64,000 nucleotides of DNA. Source: Halodesulfurarchaeum formicicum. Lineage in GTDB: Archaea > Halobacteriota > Halobacteria > Halobacteriales > Halobacteriaceae. The notes below the pieces were generated by a model. The model searched no databases. It saw only the letters and a program-made list of their open reading frames with translations, and was not told where the DNA came from. This document shows, one piece after another, positions 48,074 through 57,349 of the stretch (the first letter of the stretch is position 1; each line of letters begins with the position of its first letter). The DNA is taken from contig NZ_CP016804.1 of the NCBI RefSeq assembly GCF_001886955.1, positions 744,001-808,000 on the forward strand. Direction: 5' to 3'. The translations under genes and the position numbers were made by a program.

Positions 48074-50461
48074 ATGACGGCTTTCGATTCGACACCATCC
48101 GGAGGGGGCGCGATCGCCGATGACCTGGCGGCGGACCAGCGATCGATCTCGATCGCGGAGTTCTTCGAGAAGAACAAGCACATGCTGGGCTTCGACAGCG
48201 AAGCCCGGGCGCTGGTGACCGCCGTCAAGGAGGGGGTCGACAACTCGCTTGACGCCGCCGAGGAGGCGGGCTATCTCCCGGACATCTACGTCGAAATCCG
48301 GGAGGTCGACGATCACTACCGACTGATCATCGAGGACAACGGTCCGGGCATCACGGCCGAAGAACTGCCCAAGGTCTTTGGTAAACTGCTCTATGGCTCC
48401 CGGTTTCACAAGCGTGAGCAGAGTAGGGGCCAGCAAGGAATCGGCATTTCAGCGGCTGTACTGTACTCTCAGTTGACTTCCGGAAAACCGGCGAAGGTCA
48501 CGAGCCGAACCTCCAGCCAGGATGAGGCCCACTACTTCGAGCTGGTCATCGACACCGACAGCAACGAGCCCGAGATTCGGACCGAGACCACCACGACCTG
48601 GGATCGCAGTCACGGCACCCGCATCGAACTCGACATGGAGGCGAACATGCGGGCCCGCTCACAGCTTCACGATTACATCCGTCATACTGCGGTCGTCAAC
48701 CCCCACGCCCGCATCGAACTCCGGGAGCCGAATGCCCACATCAAGTCCGAGCGAGCCGAGGGAGCCTCGCTGCCGGCCGAAACCGAGGAGATCCGGCCCC
48801 ATCCCCACGGCGTCGAGATCGGGACGCTGCTCAAGATGCTCGAGAGTACTGACTCCCGGACGATTCGGGGCTTCCTCCAGACGGCGTTCACCCGGGTCGG
48901 CCAGAAGACCGCCGACTCGATCATCGCCGCGTTCAGGGACCGGGAGTTCGGTCGCGAGTTCCGCTGGCACCCGCCACAGGACCACGAGGACGTCAACCTG
49001 GCCCGGGCTGTCGTCGACGCCATTTCGAACAAGGGTCAGGACCTCGAACGGCGATTCGGCGATCAGCTAGCGGGGGCCATCGAGGAAGACCGACCAGTGA
49101 GCCGGACCGAACTTGCTGAAATCGTCGATCAGGTCGCCGACGACCTGGCCGCGGAGTCTGGTCGGGCCTTCGGTGAGACGGTCCGGACGAACGTCGAAGA
49201 AGCGGCCTGGACGGCCCTGACCAACGACCGTCGAGGCGCGCTCTATCGCACGATCGACGAGGTGACCACGACCCGGAAGGACGACGCCGCGATCGACGCG
49301 CTGGCGGAGCGTCTCGCGAGCCAGATCGCCGACGCTGACCGGGACCGGTTCACCCAGGCCGGGTTGCGGTCGGCCATCGACCGCGCCGCGGATCTCACCG
49401 AGGAGATGGACGACGAAACCTTCGGCGAGACGGCCCGCGAGAACATTCTCGTGGCGCTCTGGGAGGGCATGGCCGCCGTCGACGCGGAGTTGCCCTCGCC
49501 CGCGACGATCGCCGGGGACCGAGATGCGGCCAGTAACTTGCTCGACGGGATGGGCTCGGTCGACGTGATGGCCCCGCCCTCGGACTGTCTCTCGCCGATC
49601 ACGGAAGACCAGATCGAGGCCGGGCTTCGAAGCGAGTTCGACGCCGACTTCTACACCGCCGCCACCCGGGATGCAGGGGTCCACGGTGGCGATCCTTTCA
49701 TCGCCGAGGCCGGGATCGCCTACGGCGGTGACATCGAGAACGGTGGCGAAATGGCCGAACTCATGCGGTTTGCGAATCGGGTGCCGCTGGTCTACCAGCG
49801 TGGCGCCTGTGCGATGACCGACGTCGTGAAGGGAATCAACTGGCGCAATTACGGGCTCGACCAGCCGGGGGGATCGGGCATTCCCAAGGGCCCAGTCGTC
49901 ATTATGATCCACGTCGCGTCCACGAACGTGCCGTTCACGAGCGAGTCCAAGGACGCCGTGGCGAACGTCCCGGAGATCGAGGACGAACTCGAACTCGCGT
50001 TGCGCGAGGCGGCCCGCGATCTCAAATCCCATCTCAACAAGCGCAAGTCGATGCGCAAGCGCCGGCAGAAACAGAACGTCATCGCGGATATCCTCCCCAC
50101 GATGGCTGCGAAGGTCTCGAGCATTACCGGACGCGAACCCGTCGACGTCTCGGACTCGCTGGCCCGGATCATGAACAACGTTCTCGTCGAGCGGGAGCGG
50201 GAGGGCAACGTGGTCCGGCTCCAGGTCGAGAACCACGATTCGGCCACCGCTGACCTCGAAATTACCGAGATCGTCACCGACGAACCCCAGAACTGCAGTG
50301 CCGGTGAGGTCGTCGAGATGGACGGGGAGTACTACCTCACCTGGAAGCCGGCGGTCGAGAGCGGTGGCGAAGCGACCCTGAAGTACGAGATCGAAACCGA
50401 TGCTGAATTCGACGTGCAGGTGTCTGGCATCGAAGAGGCCAAACTGACGGTGATACAATGA
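48074..50461 (+). CDS. top6B: DNA topoisomerase VI subunit B
   Basis: A 795-residue ATPase subunit of the type IIB topoisomerase that relaxes and decatenates DNA. GHKL motifs are [10 protein letters not shown] (about 57-66), [10 protein letters not shown] and [15 protein letters not shown]. The H2TH and transducer parts follow, and the C-terminus has an Ig-like beta domain (about 700-795). A region near residues 330-480 rich in Glu/Asp/Ala is a haloarchaeal insertion. Overlaps top6A by four bases (ATGA). GTTTTTGAG at about 48035-48043 is a possible TATA box. Confidence 0.96.
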   Translation: MTAFDSTPSGGGAIADDLAADQRSISIAEFFEKNKHMLGFDSEARALVTAVKEGVDNSLDAAEEAGYLPDIYVEIREVDDHYRLIIEDNGPGITAEELPKVFGKLLYGSRFHKREQSRGQQGIGISAAVLYSQLTSGKPAKVTSRTSSQDEAHYFELVIDTDSNEPEIRTETTTTWDRSHGTRIELDMEANMRARSQLHDYIRHTAVVNPHARIELREPNAHIKSERAEGASLPAETEEIRPHPHGVEIGTLLKMLESTDSRTIRGFLQTAFTRVGQKTADSIIAAFRDREFGREFRWHPPQDHEDVNLARAVVDAISNKGQDLERRFGDQLAGAIEEDRPVSRTELAEIVDQVADDLAAESGRAFGETVRTNVEEAAWTALTNDRRGALYRTIDEVTTTRKDDAAIDALAERLASQIADADRDRFTQAGLRSAIDRAADLTEEMDDETFGETARENILVALWEGMAAVDAELPSPATIAGDRDAASNLLDGMGSVDVMAPPSDCLSPITEDQIEAGLRSEFDADFYTAATRDAGVHGGDPFIAEAGIAYGGDIENGGEMAELMRFANRVPLVYQRGACAMTDVVKGINWRNYGLDQPGGSGIPKGPVVIMIHVASTNVPFTSESKDAVANVPEIEDELELALREAARDLKSHLNKRKSMRKRRQKQNVIADILPTMAAKVSSITGREPVDVSDSLARIMNNVLVEREREGNVVRLQVENHDSATADLEITEIVTDEPQNCSAGEVVEMDGEYYLTWKPAVESGGEATLKYEIETDAEFDVQVSGIEEAKLTVIQ

Positions 50462-51540
50462 GTGAGACAGCGGCCCGCGAGAAGTTGATCGACCTGGCGG
50501 CACAGTTCTACGACCAGTTCGAACTGGGCGAAATCCCCCACATGGACGTGCCGACCCGGTCGAAGTCCAACATCATCTTCGACGAAGATGCCGGCGTGTG
50601 GGTCTACGGCGACCGTAGCAGTTCGCGGAGCGCGAACTCGGTCCGCGGCGCACGGAAGCTCCTCAAGGCGGTCTACACCATCGAGTTCCTCGCCAACCAG
50701 CTCGACGAGGACCGCTCCTCGACCCTGCGGGAGCTGTACTACCTCAGTGAGTCCTGGGACGAGGAGGAGGCCCAGTTCAACTCACAGGACCAGTCGAACT
50801 CCCTGGTCGAGGACCTGGAGATCGTCTCCGGCGTGAAACGTGAGGACTTCCACATGCGCCCCGAGGAATCGGGGGCGACCCTGATGGGCCCGCTTCTCCT
50901 CCGTGAGCAGACTCGCCGTGGCGACCGGGAGATCCACTGCCAGGAGGACGTCGGTGAAGGGGGCTATCAGATCCCGAACAACCCCGACACGATCGAGTTC
51001 CTGGACAACGACGCGGACTTCGTGATGGCCGTGGAGACCGGCGGGATGCGGGACCGCCTGATCGAGAACGGGTTTGATGACGAGTACAACGCCATCATCG
51101 TCCACCTCAAGGGCCAGCCGGCCCGGGCGACCCGCCGGATCACCAAACGGTTGCACGACGACCTCGACCTTCCGGTCACGGTCTTCACTGACGGTGACCC
51201 GTGGTCCTACCGGATCTACGGCTCGGTGGCTTACGGCTCCATCAAGAGTGCACATCTCTCGGAGTACCTCGCGACGCCACAGGCTGATTTCGTGGGCATC
51301 CGTCCGGTCGACATCGTGGAGTACGACCTGCCGACCGACCCGCTCTCGGATTCGGACGTGAACGCTCTGGAGAGCGAACTGGAGGACCCCCGCTTTAGTA
51401 CCGACTTCTGGACGGAACAGATCGAACTCCAGCTCGACATCGAGAAGAAGGCCGAACAGCAGGCGCTGGCCTCGCGGGGGCTTGACTTCGTGACCGACAC
51501 CTACCTGCCCGAGCGGCTCGACGAAATGGGCGTCATCTGA
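50458..51540 (+). CDS. top6A: DNA topoisomerase VI subunit A
   Basis: A 360-residue Spo11-like subunit that makes the double-strand break. The catalytic tyrosine is in [12 protein letters not shown] (about 98), and the TOPRIM magnesium residues lie in [11 protein letters not shown] and [16 protein letters not shown]. It forms a heterotetramer with subunit B, to which it is coupled. Confidence 0.97.
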   Translation: MSETAAREKLIDLAAQFYDQFELGEIPHMDVPTRSKSNIIFDEDAGVWVYGDRSSSRSANSVRGARKLLKAVYTIEFLANQLDEDRSSTLRELYYLSESWDEEEAQFNSQDQSNSLVEDLEIVSGVKREDFHMRPEESGATLMGPLLLREQTRRGDREIHCQEDVGEGGYQIPNNPDTIEFLDNDADFVMAVETGGMRDRLIENGFDDEYNAIIVHLKGQPARATRRITKRLHDDLDLPVTVFTDGDPWSYRIYGSVAYGSIKSAHLSEYLATPQADFVGIRPVDIVEYDLPTDPLSDSDVNALESELEDPRFSTDFWTEQIELQLDIEKKAEQQALASRGLDFVTDTYLPERLDEMGVI

Positions 51541-51577
51541 GTGTGGTGGCGGTTGGCGAACGGGCGTTTAGCCGCCG

Positions 51578-51589
51578 AATACTTTTACC
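51578..51589 (+). promoter_or_regulatory. TATA-like element of the GCS2-like gene
   Basis: AATACTTTTACC is centred about 27 bases before the ATG at 51611; its T run could also end top6BA transcripts. Confidence 0.5.
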
Positions 51590-51610
51590 CCCTGCTCCAA
51601 GAGGGCGGCC

Positions 51611-53140
51611 ATGGCCGAACCGGACCTCGCCACGGCGGTCGACGACGTGCTCGCCGTCGACCCGGAAACGTTCCAGGATCGGGTCCACGAGGACGCAGAG
51701 ACCATCATGGCCGAAGTCGAGGCCGGAACCTTCGACAATCCCCAGGCGATCGTCGGCCTGGAGTACGAGTTCTACGCCGTGGACGACGACGGGGCACTGG
51801 CACGGATTCCCCGACGCCTCCTCGAATACGTGGGCTTCGAGAAGGAACTGGGGCTGCACAACGCCGAGATGCAGACCTTCCCTGACCCGCTGAACGACGC
51901 CGGCCTCCAGGCCCAGGAGGCAAGTGTCCGTTCGCGAATCGACGCCGCGGCCCGACCGATGGACGCCGAGGGCCTCCACCTGGTGAGCGACGGCATCTGG
52001 ACCAGGCCGCCGGCCGGGGAGTCGACCCGGGAGTACCTCACGGGGAAGGTGGAACGGGAGGGGCTCACGCTGGCGACGAACATGTCGGATACGGCCCGGT
52101 ATCACGCGATGGCGAATACGGCGATCGAACCGGGGATGACCATCGATGTTCCCCACGTCTCTCTCGAAGCCGAGACGGTGATGCCGGAGAGTCTCATCAC
52201 CTCCATCCAGCCACACTACCAGGTCCCCCGGGCGACTGACCTCCCCGAGTACTTCCGCTATGCGGTCCGGGTTGCCGGGCCGCTTTTGGCATTGGGTGTT
52301 AACTCGCCGTTTCTGCCGCCGGACCTCTACGAGGACGTGGACCCCTATGCCGTGCTGGAAGACGGCTATGACGAACACCGGATCGACATCTTCGAGAGCG
52401 TGCTCAACGTCCCCGGCCGGGACGGCAAGGTTCGGTTCCCGGAGGACGTCGGAACCGTCGAAGACGCCATTATGACCATCGCGGAAGACGACGTGCTCGT
52501 CCCGATGGCCGTCGAGAAGACGGGTCGGTTCGACGACGAGTTCGCCCACTTCCGGATGAAACACGGCACCTTCTGGCGGTGGGTTCGACCGGTCTTCGAG
52601 GGGGCCTCCCGAACCGACGCCAACGCCCGCATCGAGTTCCGGCCGATCCCCGCCCAACCGACAGTCCGGGACAGCGTGGCCTTCCAGGCGGCCTTTGCGG
52701 GGCTGCTCGAACAGATGCGCCAGTACGAACACCCGCTCTATGACCTCCCGTGGGACGTCGCCCGGGAGAACTTCTATGCCGCGATGCGGGATGGACTCCG
52801 GGCTGATCTTACCTACCTAACGGCCGACGGGACCGAGACCACGGAGATCGACACCATCTTCGGTGACCTCCTGGAGCAGGCCCAGGCGGGACTCCGTCGC
52901 CGGGGGCTCACGGGCGAGACGGCCGCTCGATATCTCTGGCCGCTTCGTCGTCGGGTCAGACAGGAGATCACGCCGGCCAGCTGGAAGCGAAACCGGGTCC
53001 GTGAACACCTCCAGGACGGGGCCGACCTCCAGACGGCCGTGAGGAAAATGCAGGAGACTTACGTTCAGACCCAGCGCCGGTCGCTGCTTTCGGGGAGTTT
53101 CTCCGATTGGTTCGACACTGACGGCTCAGCCCGTCCCTAG
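51611..53140 (+). CDS. Glutamate-cysteine ligase (GCS2)-like protein
   Basis: A 509-residue soluble protein. The motif AIVGLEYEFYAVDDDG (about 37-52) and the later RFDDEFAHFRMKHGTFWRWVRPVF and ARIEFRPIPAQPT suggest the carboxylate-amine ligase fold of the GCS2 family. Haloarchaea make gamma-glutamylcysteine as main thiol, but the proven enzyme there is of different length, so the exact reaction is open. Conserved next to the topoisomerase VI genes or by chance; not known. It shares the stop CTAG with the convergent proteasome gene. Confidence 0.65.
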   Translation: MAEPDLATAVDDVLAVDPETFQDRVHEDAETIMAEVEAGTFDNPQAIVGLEYEFYAVDDDGALARIPRRLLEYVGFEKELGLHNAEMQTFPDPLNDAGLQAQEASVRSRIDAAARPMDAEGLHLVSDGIWTRPPAGESTREYLTGKVEREGLTLATNMSDTARYHAMANTAIEPGMTIDVPHVSLEAETVMPESLITSIQPHYQVPRATDLPEYFRYAVRVAGPLLALGVNSPFLPPDLYEDVDPYAVLEDGYDEHRIDIFESVLNVPGRDGKVRFPEDVGTVEDAIMTIAEDDVLVPMAVEKTGRFDDEFAHFRMKHGTFWRWVRPVFEGASRTDANARIEFRPIPAQPTVRDSVAFQAAFAGLLEQMRQYEHPLYDLPWDVARENFYAAMRDGLRADLTYLTADGTETTEIDTIFGDLLEQAQAGLRRRGLTGETAARYLWPLRRRVRQEITPASWKRNRVREHLQDGADLQTAVRKMQETYVQTQRRSLLSGSFSDWFDTDGSARP

Positions 53141-53871
53141 AGCAGGTCGCTGACGTCTTTGTGGCCGACGATATCGACGGCTTCGCGGCTGATCTTCGTG
53201 ATGTGGATGCCGTTGCCGCTGGCCGTGTCACGTTCCGTGGCCGAGTCGATCGCACGAGCGGCGACTGTGACGGCCTCGTCCATCGTGAGGTCGTCCGTGT
53301 ACTCCTGTTCGAGGACCCCCAGCGCGTAAGGCATGCCGCTGCCCTGGGCCGAATAATCGTCGGCGAGGGAACTCCCCGTGGGATCGAGGCTGTAGACGTG
53401 TGCACCCTTCTCGTCCATCCCGGCCAGCAGCGGGACGACTCTGAAGAAGGGACCGCCACGAAGGAGGTTGCTCGCCATCGTCGCCAGGGCGTGAATGGAC
53501 ATGTTCTCGCCTCGACGCGCCTCGTAGAGACTCGCCTCGGCACGCAAAGAGCGGATGTAGGACTGGGCCCCGCCCACCGAACCGGACATCGACAGCGCGG
53601 CGTTCTGCTGGATCTCTTCGACCTTCTGCACGTCTTTGTTCGAGACGATCCGGCCGCCCAGGCTCGCACGCATGTCCGAACCCATGACGACCCCCTCGGG
53701 GGTGGTCACGCCGACGATGGTGGTGCCGGTCTTCGTCACGTTCTCCAGATCGGCTTCGGAGACGTCACTCTCGGGGAACGAACCGAGTTCCGGTGCGTAC
53801 GGATCGCCGACCTCCAGGTCCGGGACCTCGCCGCGAGGCCCAGCTGTCATCTGCTCCTGCTGGTCAAACAT
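53137..53871 (-). CDS. psmB: Proteasome beta subunit
   Basis: A 244-residue Ntn-hydrolase. An acidic propeptide of 49 residues is removed at TKTG/TTIVGV, exposing Thr50 as the nucleophile; VVMGSDMRASLGGRIVSNKDVQKVEEI contains the Asp and Lys of the active site, and SGSGMPYALGVLEQEY is conserved. It forms the inner rings of the 20S proteasome with an alpha subunit not in this window. The frame continues to 53997; the ATG at 53871 has a TATA box 28 bases upstream. Confidence 0.95.
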   Translation of the reverse strand: MFDQQEQMTAGPRGEVPDLEVGDPYAPELGSFPESDVSEADLENVTKTGTTIVGVTTPEGVVMGSDMRASLGGRIVSNKDVQKVEEIQQNAALSMSGSVGGAQSYIRSLRAEASLYEARRGENMSIHALATMASNLLRGGPFFRVVPLLAGMDEKGAHVYSLDPTGSSLADDYSAQGSGMPYALGVLEQEYTDDLTMDEAVTVAARAIDSATERDTASGNGIHITKISREAVDIVGHKDVSDLL

Positions 53872-53894
53872 TACTCCCGTGTACCCTCGGGCGA

Positions 53895-53904
53895 CAGATA
53901 AATG
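53895..53904 (-). promoter_or_regulatory. TATA box of psmB
   Basis: GCATTTATCT on the minus strand, about 28 bases before the ATG at 53871. Confidence 0.55.
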
Positions 53905-53995
53905 CACTCTTTCGGGCGATCCCGCCGGGATCCGTTGTCCCGACGCGGATTCCGTCGTCCAAAGAACAAAGATTACTGGGGACGAATGAGCCCTC

Positions 53996-55144
53996 ATGAA
54001 ATCGTTTCAGTCTGCCCTCTCTTTCTCCGCGTTTATCGACGAGATCCCCGACGGCTTGCTGCTGGTCGATGGATCCGGCCAGGTGACAGACCTCAACGAA
54101 CGGATCGAGGAGATGTTTGGCTACGCGCCCGAGGGGTTGTTGGGCGAGCCGATCGAGATTCTGGTCCCGGACCGGTACGAGGAGGAACACGTCGGGCTTC
54201 GTAACTCCTATCTCGAGGCTCCCAAGCGACGGCCCATGGGAACCGAACTGATACTGCAGGGCCAGCGGGCTGACGGATCGACGTTCCCGATCCAGGTGAG
54301 TCTGGCCCCGATCGAACACGGCAATCGGACTCTGGTGCTTGCAAGCGTCCGTGATATCTCCGAGCGGGTACAGTATCAGCAACAGGCCAGCGTCCTGAAC
54401 CGAATCCTGCGACACAACATCCGCAACCGGCTCAACATCATCCAGGGCAACGTGGATCTCGTCCTCGAACGCATGGTCGAATTGGAGTCGGAACTCGATG
54501 CGGTCGATCAACGGCTCCGTGAGCGGTCGGCCGACGGCTCGTTCGATGCATCGATGCTTCCCGAGGAACTCCGCACGCTCTATGCTGCCTGGCGGGAGTT
54601 CCCGACGGCGGCCCGCGAACGGCTCCAGACCATCGAGGCCTCGGGCCTGGATCTACTGGATCTGGCGGACCGCGCCAGACGCCTGGAGGAGGCGATACAC
54701 GCCGATCACGAGCAAACGGGCGCCCAACCGATTCGAACGACTATCATGGAGGCGATCGCGGACGTTCGATCCCGATATGAACACGCACAGATCGAGGTCG
54801 AGTCGATCGCCGACGCCGAACTGTCATCGAACCCGCAGTTCGTCCAGATCGCGCTCGACGAACTGTTGACCAACGCCATCCGGCATGCAGAGGTCGAGCA
54901 GCCAACCGTGACTGTTCGGACCGCCCGGACCGACTCCGCGTATCGGATCGAAATCGAGGACGACGGTCCCGGCATCCCGGAGACGGAACTGGAGGCCCTC
55001 GAACAGCCCCAGGAAGAACAACTCGAACACGGGATGGGCCTTGGATTGTGGGAGGCGACCTGGCTCGTCGATCAACTGGGCGGGGATTTGACCTTCGAAA
55101 ATCAGGCCGAGGGGGCCCTCGTTCGCATTTGGCTTCCCCGCTAG
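53996..55144 (+). CDS. PAS-domain sensor histidine kinase
   Basis: A 382-residue cytoplasmic kinase with no membrane segment. The PAS domain spans about 8-125 (DGLLLVDGSGQVTDLNERIEEMFGYAPEGLLGEPIEILVPDRY). The phosphate-accepting His140 is in RILRHNIRNRLNIIQG. The ATPase has an N-box IALDELLTNAIRHAE and G-boxes EDDGPGIP and HGMGLGLWEATWLVDQLGGDLTF. No response regulator is nearby, as is common in haloarchaea. Signal unknown. It shares stop CTAG with the convergent VOC gene. Confidence 0.9.
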   Translation: MKSFQSALSFSAFIDEIPDGLLLVDGSGQVTDLNERIEEMFGYAPEGLLGEPIEILVPDRYEEEHVGLRNSYLEAPKRRPMGTELILQGQRADGSTFPIQVSLAPIEHGNRTLVLASVRDISERVQYQQQASVLNRILRHNIRNRLNIIQGNVDLVLERMVELESELDAVDQRLRERSADGSFDASMLPEELRTLYAAWREFPTAARERLQTIEASGLDLLDLADRARRLEEAIHADHEQTGAQPIRTTIMEAIADVRSRYEHAQIEVESIADAELSSNPQFVQIALDELLTNAIRHAEVEQPTVTVRTARTDSAYRIEIEDDGPGIPETELEALEQPQEEQLEHGMGLGLWEATWLVDQLGGDLTFENQAEGALVRIWLPR

Positions 55145-55929
55145 AAGGGGAACAGCGAATCAGCGTCGGGATCTCGTTCGAGAAGTTCGATCTCGTGACC
55201 GCTCGGGGTCTTGGTAAACCCATAGCGATTCTCGTTCTCCGACGGCGGTCGGTACGCCGGTGCCTCGCGAGTCAACAACTGTGCCCAATCTTCCTGGAGG
55301 TCGTGGGCTCGGACCGCTAGGTGACCCCACGCGTCGCCATGTTCGTAGGTCCGACCGTCGTAGTTGTAGGTCAACTCCACGGACATGGCTTCCGGGGCTG
55401 CCCCCGCCGGTTCGAGGAAGTAGTTCGCGAAGGTACTGGCCTCCCAGCGGCCGGCCAGTTCGTACTCGAATTTCCGGCCCCAGAACCCGATGGCTCGATC
55501 GGCGTCCTCGACCCGGAGCATGGTGTGATCGAGACTCCACAGCCGGCCGTGGTCCCGCTCGACGAGTTCGATCTCGTGGCCGTCCGGGTCTTTGACGAAG
55601 GCGTACTTCCCACCGCACGATTCGGGATCGCGGTAGTCCGAGACGCCGCCGTCCAGTAGCTGCTCGTAGGCCGACTCGAGTTCGCCCTCGGGAACCCGGA
55701 CGGCAACGTGTCCCCAGGCGTCACCCACCGTGGGCGTCTCGCCCTCGTTGTGGGTCAGTTCGAGCATCGCGCCCTCCTGGTGCATGTCCGCTGGCCCCAG
55801 GTACACGATGGTGAACCCGTCCCCCTCGTGGCGGCCCTTCTCCTCGTAGTCGAGGTGAGTCTGATACCAGTCGACAGACGCAGCGAGATCCGACACGCGA
55901 ACCATCACGTGATCGAGTGTGCCATCCAT
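55141..55929 (-). CDS. Two-domain VOC (glyoxalase/dioxygenase fold) protein
   Basis: A 262-residue protein with two tandem vicinal-oxygen-chelate domains (about 1-125: LDHVMVRVSDLAASVDWYQTHLDYEEKGR ... FVKDPDGHEIELVER; about 132-262: LDHTMLRVEDADRAIGFWGRKFEYELAGR ... FTKTPSGHEIELLER). Each has the His near the start and the Glu in GHEIEL that bind metal. It is close to lactoylglutathione lyase but could be a dioxygenase; haloarchaea lack glutathione. Confidence 0.85.
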   Translation of the reverse strand: MDGTLDHVMVRVSDLAASVDWYQTHLDYEEKGRHEGDGFTIVYLGPADMHQEGAMLELTHNEGETPTVGDAWGHVAVRVPEGELESAYEQLLDGGVSDYRDPESCGGKYAFVKDPDGHEIELVERDHGRLWSLDHTMLRVEDADRAIGFWGRKFEYELAGRWEASTFANYFLEPAGAAPEAMSVELTYNYDGRTYEHGDAWGHLAVRAHDLQEDWAQLLTREAPAYRPPSENENRYGFTKTPSGHEIELLERDPDADSLFPF

Positions 55930-55989
55930 GCCTGTCCGCAGGGTTTGGACGGGGAAAACGTCGGGGTCTGCGGCGGTGATTGGGTCTCG

Positions 55990-56160
55990 CTACTCCGTTT
56001 TCGCTTCGTAGGCCGCCTCCGTGCGCTCGACGAGGCGGTGGACGGGGAGTGTTACGCCAAGTTTCCGCGCCAGCAGGGCGATCGGCATGAGACCGATTCC
56101 CACGGCGAGGGACGATTGGTAGGCGGTCAACGTCGCGAACCGGGTGACCCGTTGGATCAT
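55990..56160 (-). CDS. Small membrane protein, 56 residues
   Basis: A short gene: MIQRVTRFATLTAYQSSLAVG followed by IGLMPIALLARKLGVTLPVHRLVERTEAAYEAKTE. The middle is one hydrophobic helix of about 20 residues, flanked by positive charges. No family named, but four features support it as a gene: a very good TATA box (CTTATATAC, minus strand) 31 bases before the ATG, protein-like amino acid use, a plausible single-helix topology, and its place between two genes. Function unknown. Confidence 0.7.
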   Translation of the reverse strand: MIQRVTRFATLTAYQSSLAVGIGLMPIALLARKLGVTLPVHRLVERTEAAYEAKTE

Positions 56161-56186
56161 CGGATACCCGGCGATCCGCTGCGGGT

Positions 56187-56195
56187 GTATATAAG
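56187..56195 (-). promoter_or_regulatory. TATA box of the 56-residue membrane protein
   Basis: CTTATATAC on the minus strand, centred 31 bases before the ATG at 56160. The rest of the gap to 56409 shows no gene; CAAAACACCTTTTG at about 56374-56387 is a TATA candidate for the DUF555 gene. Confidence 0.55.
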
Positions 56196-56409
56196 TGTTC
56201 GGCCCTCGCTCGGCCCGTCACCCCGACGCAGTCTGCGGGTTCAAGTGCACTTGGACCAAGGTAAACTAGATTCGCAAATTGCCGATTACTGGGGTGGCCT
56301 TCGCCGGGGTCATCTGAAAACATTCCATTACTTATCGGGAACTTTCGGCGAAGGTGCGCCACCGAATCAAACCGCAAAACACCTTTTGCTCCGTCTCAAT
56401 GCCTTCGAC

Positions 56410-56769
56410 ATGGCAAATTTCGTGGTCGCGATGGAAGCGGCATGGTTGGTGCGAGACGTGGAGAACTCCGACGACGCGATCGGCGTGGCCGTCAGCGAGG
56501 CCGGCAAGCGACTCAACGAAGCCGATCTGGAGTACGTCGAGGTCCAGCCGGGGCTCACGAGTTGTCCCGCCTGTGGCGAACCCCTCGACGCGGCCTTCCT
56601 GGCCGCCGATACGGCCCTGGTCGGACTGGAGCTTGAGATGACGATCTTCAACGCCGAGAGCGACGAACACGCCTCCCGCATCGCCAAAAGCGAGGTCGGC
56701 GGGGCCCTGCGGGACGTCCCGCTGAAGGTCATCGAGGTCATCGAGGAGGCCGAAGACGACGAGGAGTGA
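56410..56769 (+). CDS. DUF555 family protein
   Basis: A 119-residue archaeal protein starting MANFVVAMEAAWLVRDVENSDDAIGVAVSEAGKRLN. It has one Cys pair (TSCPACGEPLDAAF) that could bind zinc, then LVGLELEMTIFNAESDEHASRIAKSEVGGALRDVPLKVIEV. The family is widespread in methanogens and haloarchaea and uncharacterised. A much longer frame runs through from 55708, but that part overlaps other genes; the ATG at 56410 is the family start. Confidence 0.88.
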   Translation: MANFVVAMEAAWLVRDVENSDDAIGVAVSEAGKRLNEADLEYVEVQPGLTSCPACGEPLDAAFLAADTALVGLELEMTIFNAESDEHASRIAKSEVGGALRDVPLKVIEVIEEAEDDEE

Positions 56770-56776
56770 GCCCGAA

Positions 56777-56786
56777 CCTTTATCAA
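56777..56786 (+). promoter_or_regulatory. TATA box of the XRE-CBS gene
   Basis: CCTTTATCAA, about 28 bases before the ATG at 56809. Confidence 0.55.
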
Positions 56787-56808
56787 TAACTCCCAGTTAT
56801 AGCCCGGT

Positions 56809-57348
56809 ATGCACCTACCGACCCCCCAGGACCTGCGGGAACGTCGCACCACGCTCGGGTTGACCCAGCGGGAACTGGCCGACCGGGCTGAGGTCTCCCA
56901 GCCGCTGATCGCCCGGATCGAGGGCGGTGACGTCGACCCGCGGCTCTCGACGCTCCGGCGCATCGTCGAGGCCCTCGAAGCGGCCGCGGGCGAGGTGATT
57001 CGGGCCGAGAGTCTGATGCACGAGACCGTGGTGAGCGTGGGCCCCGGCGATCCGGTCAGTCTCGCAGTCGAGCGGATGCAGGAGGCGGGCTACTCCCAGT
57101 TGCCGGTCATCGAGGAGGGAGTGCCAGTCGGATCAATCAGCGATTCCGACGTCATTCAGGCCGGCGAGGCCGTCGGCGAGAAACAGGTCCGTGAGATCAT
57201 GAGCGAGAGTTTTCCGACGGTCTCCCCCGATGCTGTCCTCTCGGAGATCCGGAGTCTGCTGGAGTACTACAAGGCCGTGATGGTCACCGAGGACGGGACG
57301 ACGGTGGGGATCATCACCCAGGCCGACGTCGCCGCTCGCGTCAGCTAA
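56809..57348 (+). CDS. XRE-type HTH fused to two CBS domains
   Basis: A 179-residue regulator. Residues 7-62 are an XRE helix-turn-helix (LRERRTTLGLTQRELADRAEVSQPLIARIEGGDVDPRLSTLRRIVEAL) and 68-179 a CBS pair (LMHETVVSVGPGDPVSLAVERMQEAGYSQLPVIEEG ... MSESFPTVSPDAVLSEIRSLLEYYKAVMV). It probably switches DNA binding with an adenine nucleotide. Ends one base before the convergent purM. Confidence 0.88.
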   Translation: MHLPTPQDLRERRTTLGLTQRELADRAEVSQPLIARIEGGDVDPRLSTLRRIVEALEAAAGEVIRAESLMHETVVSVGPGDPVSLAVERMQEAGYSQLPVIEEGVPVGSISDSDVIQAGEAVGEKQVREIMSESFPTVSPDAVLSEIRSLLEYYKAVMVTEDGTTVGIITQADVAARVS

Positions 57349-57349
57349 C

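Noticed and set aside
49067-50503. A 478-residue minus-strand frame opposite top6B
   Set aside because: Shadow of the conserved topoisomerase; no recognised domain.
55708-56409. Upstream extension of the DUF555 frame
   Set aside because: It would overlap the VOC gene and the small membrane gene in antisense, and DUF555 relatives begin at MANFVVAMEA.
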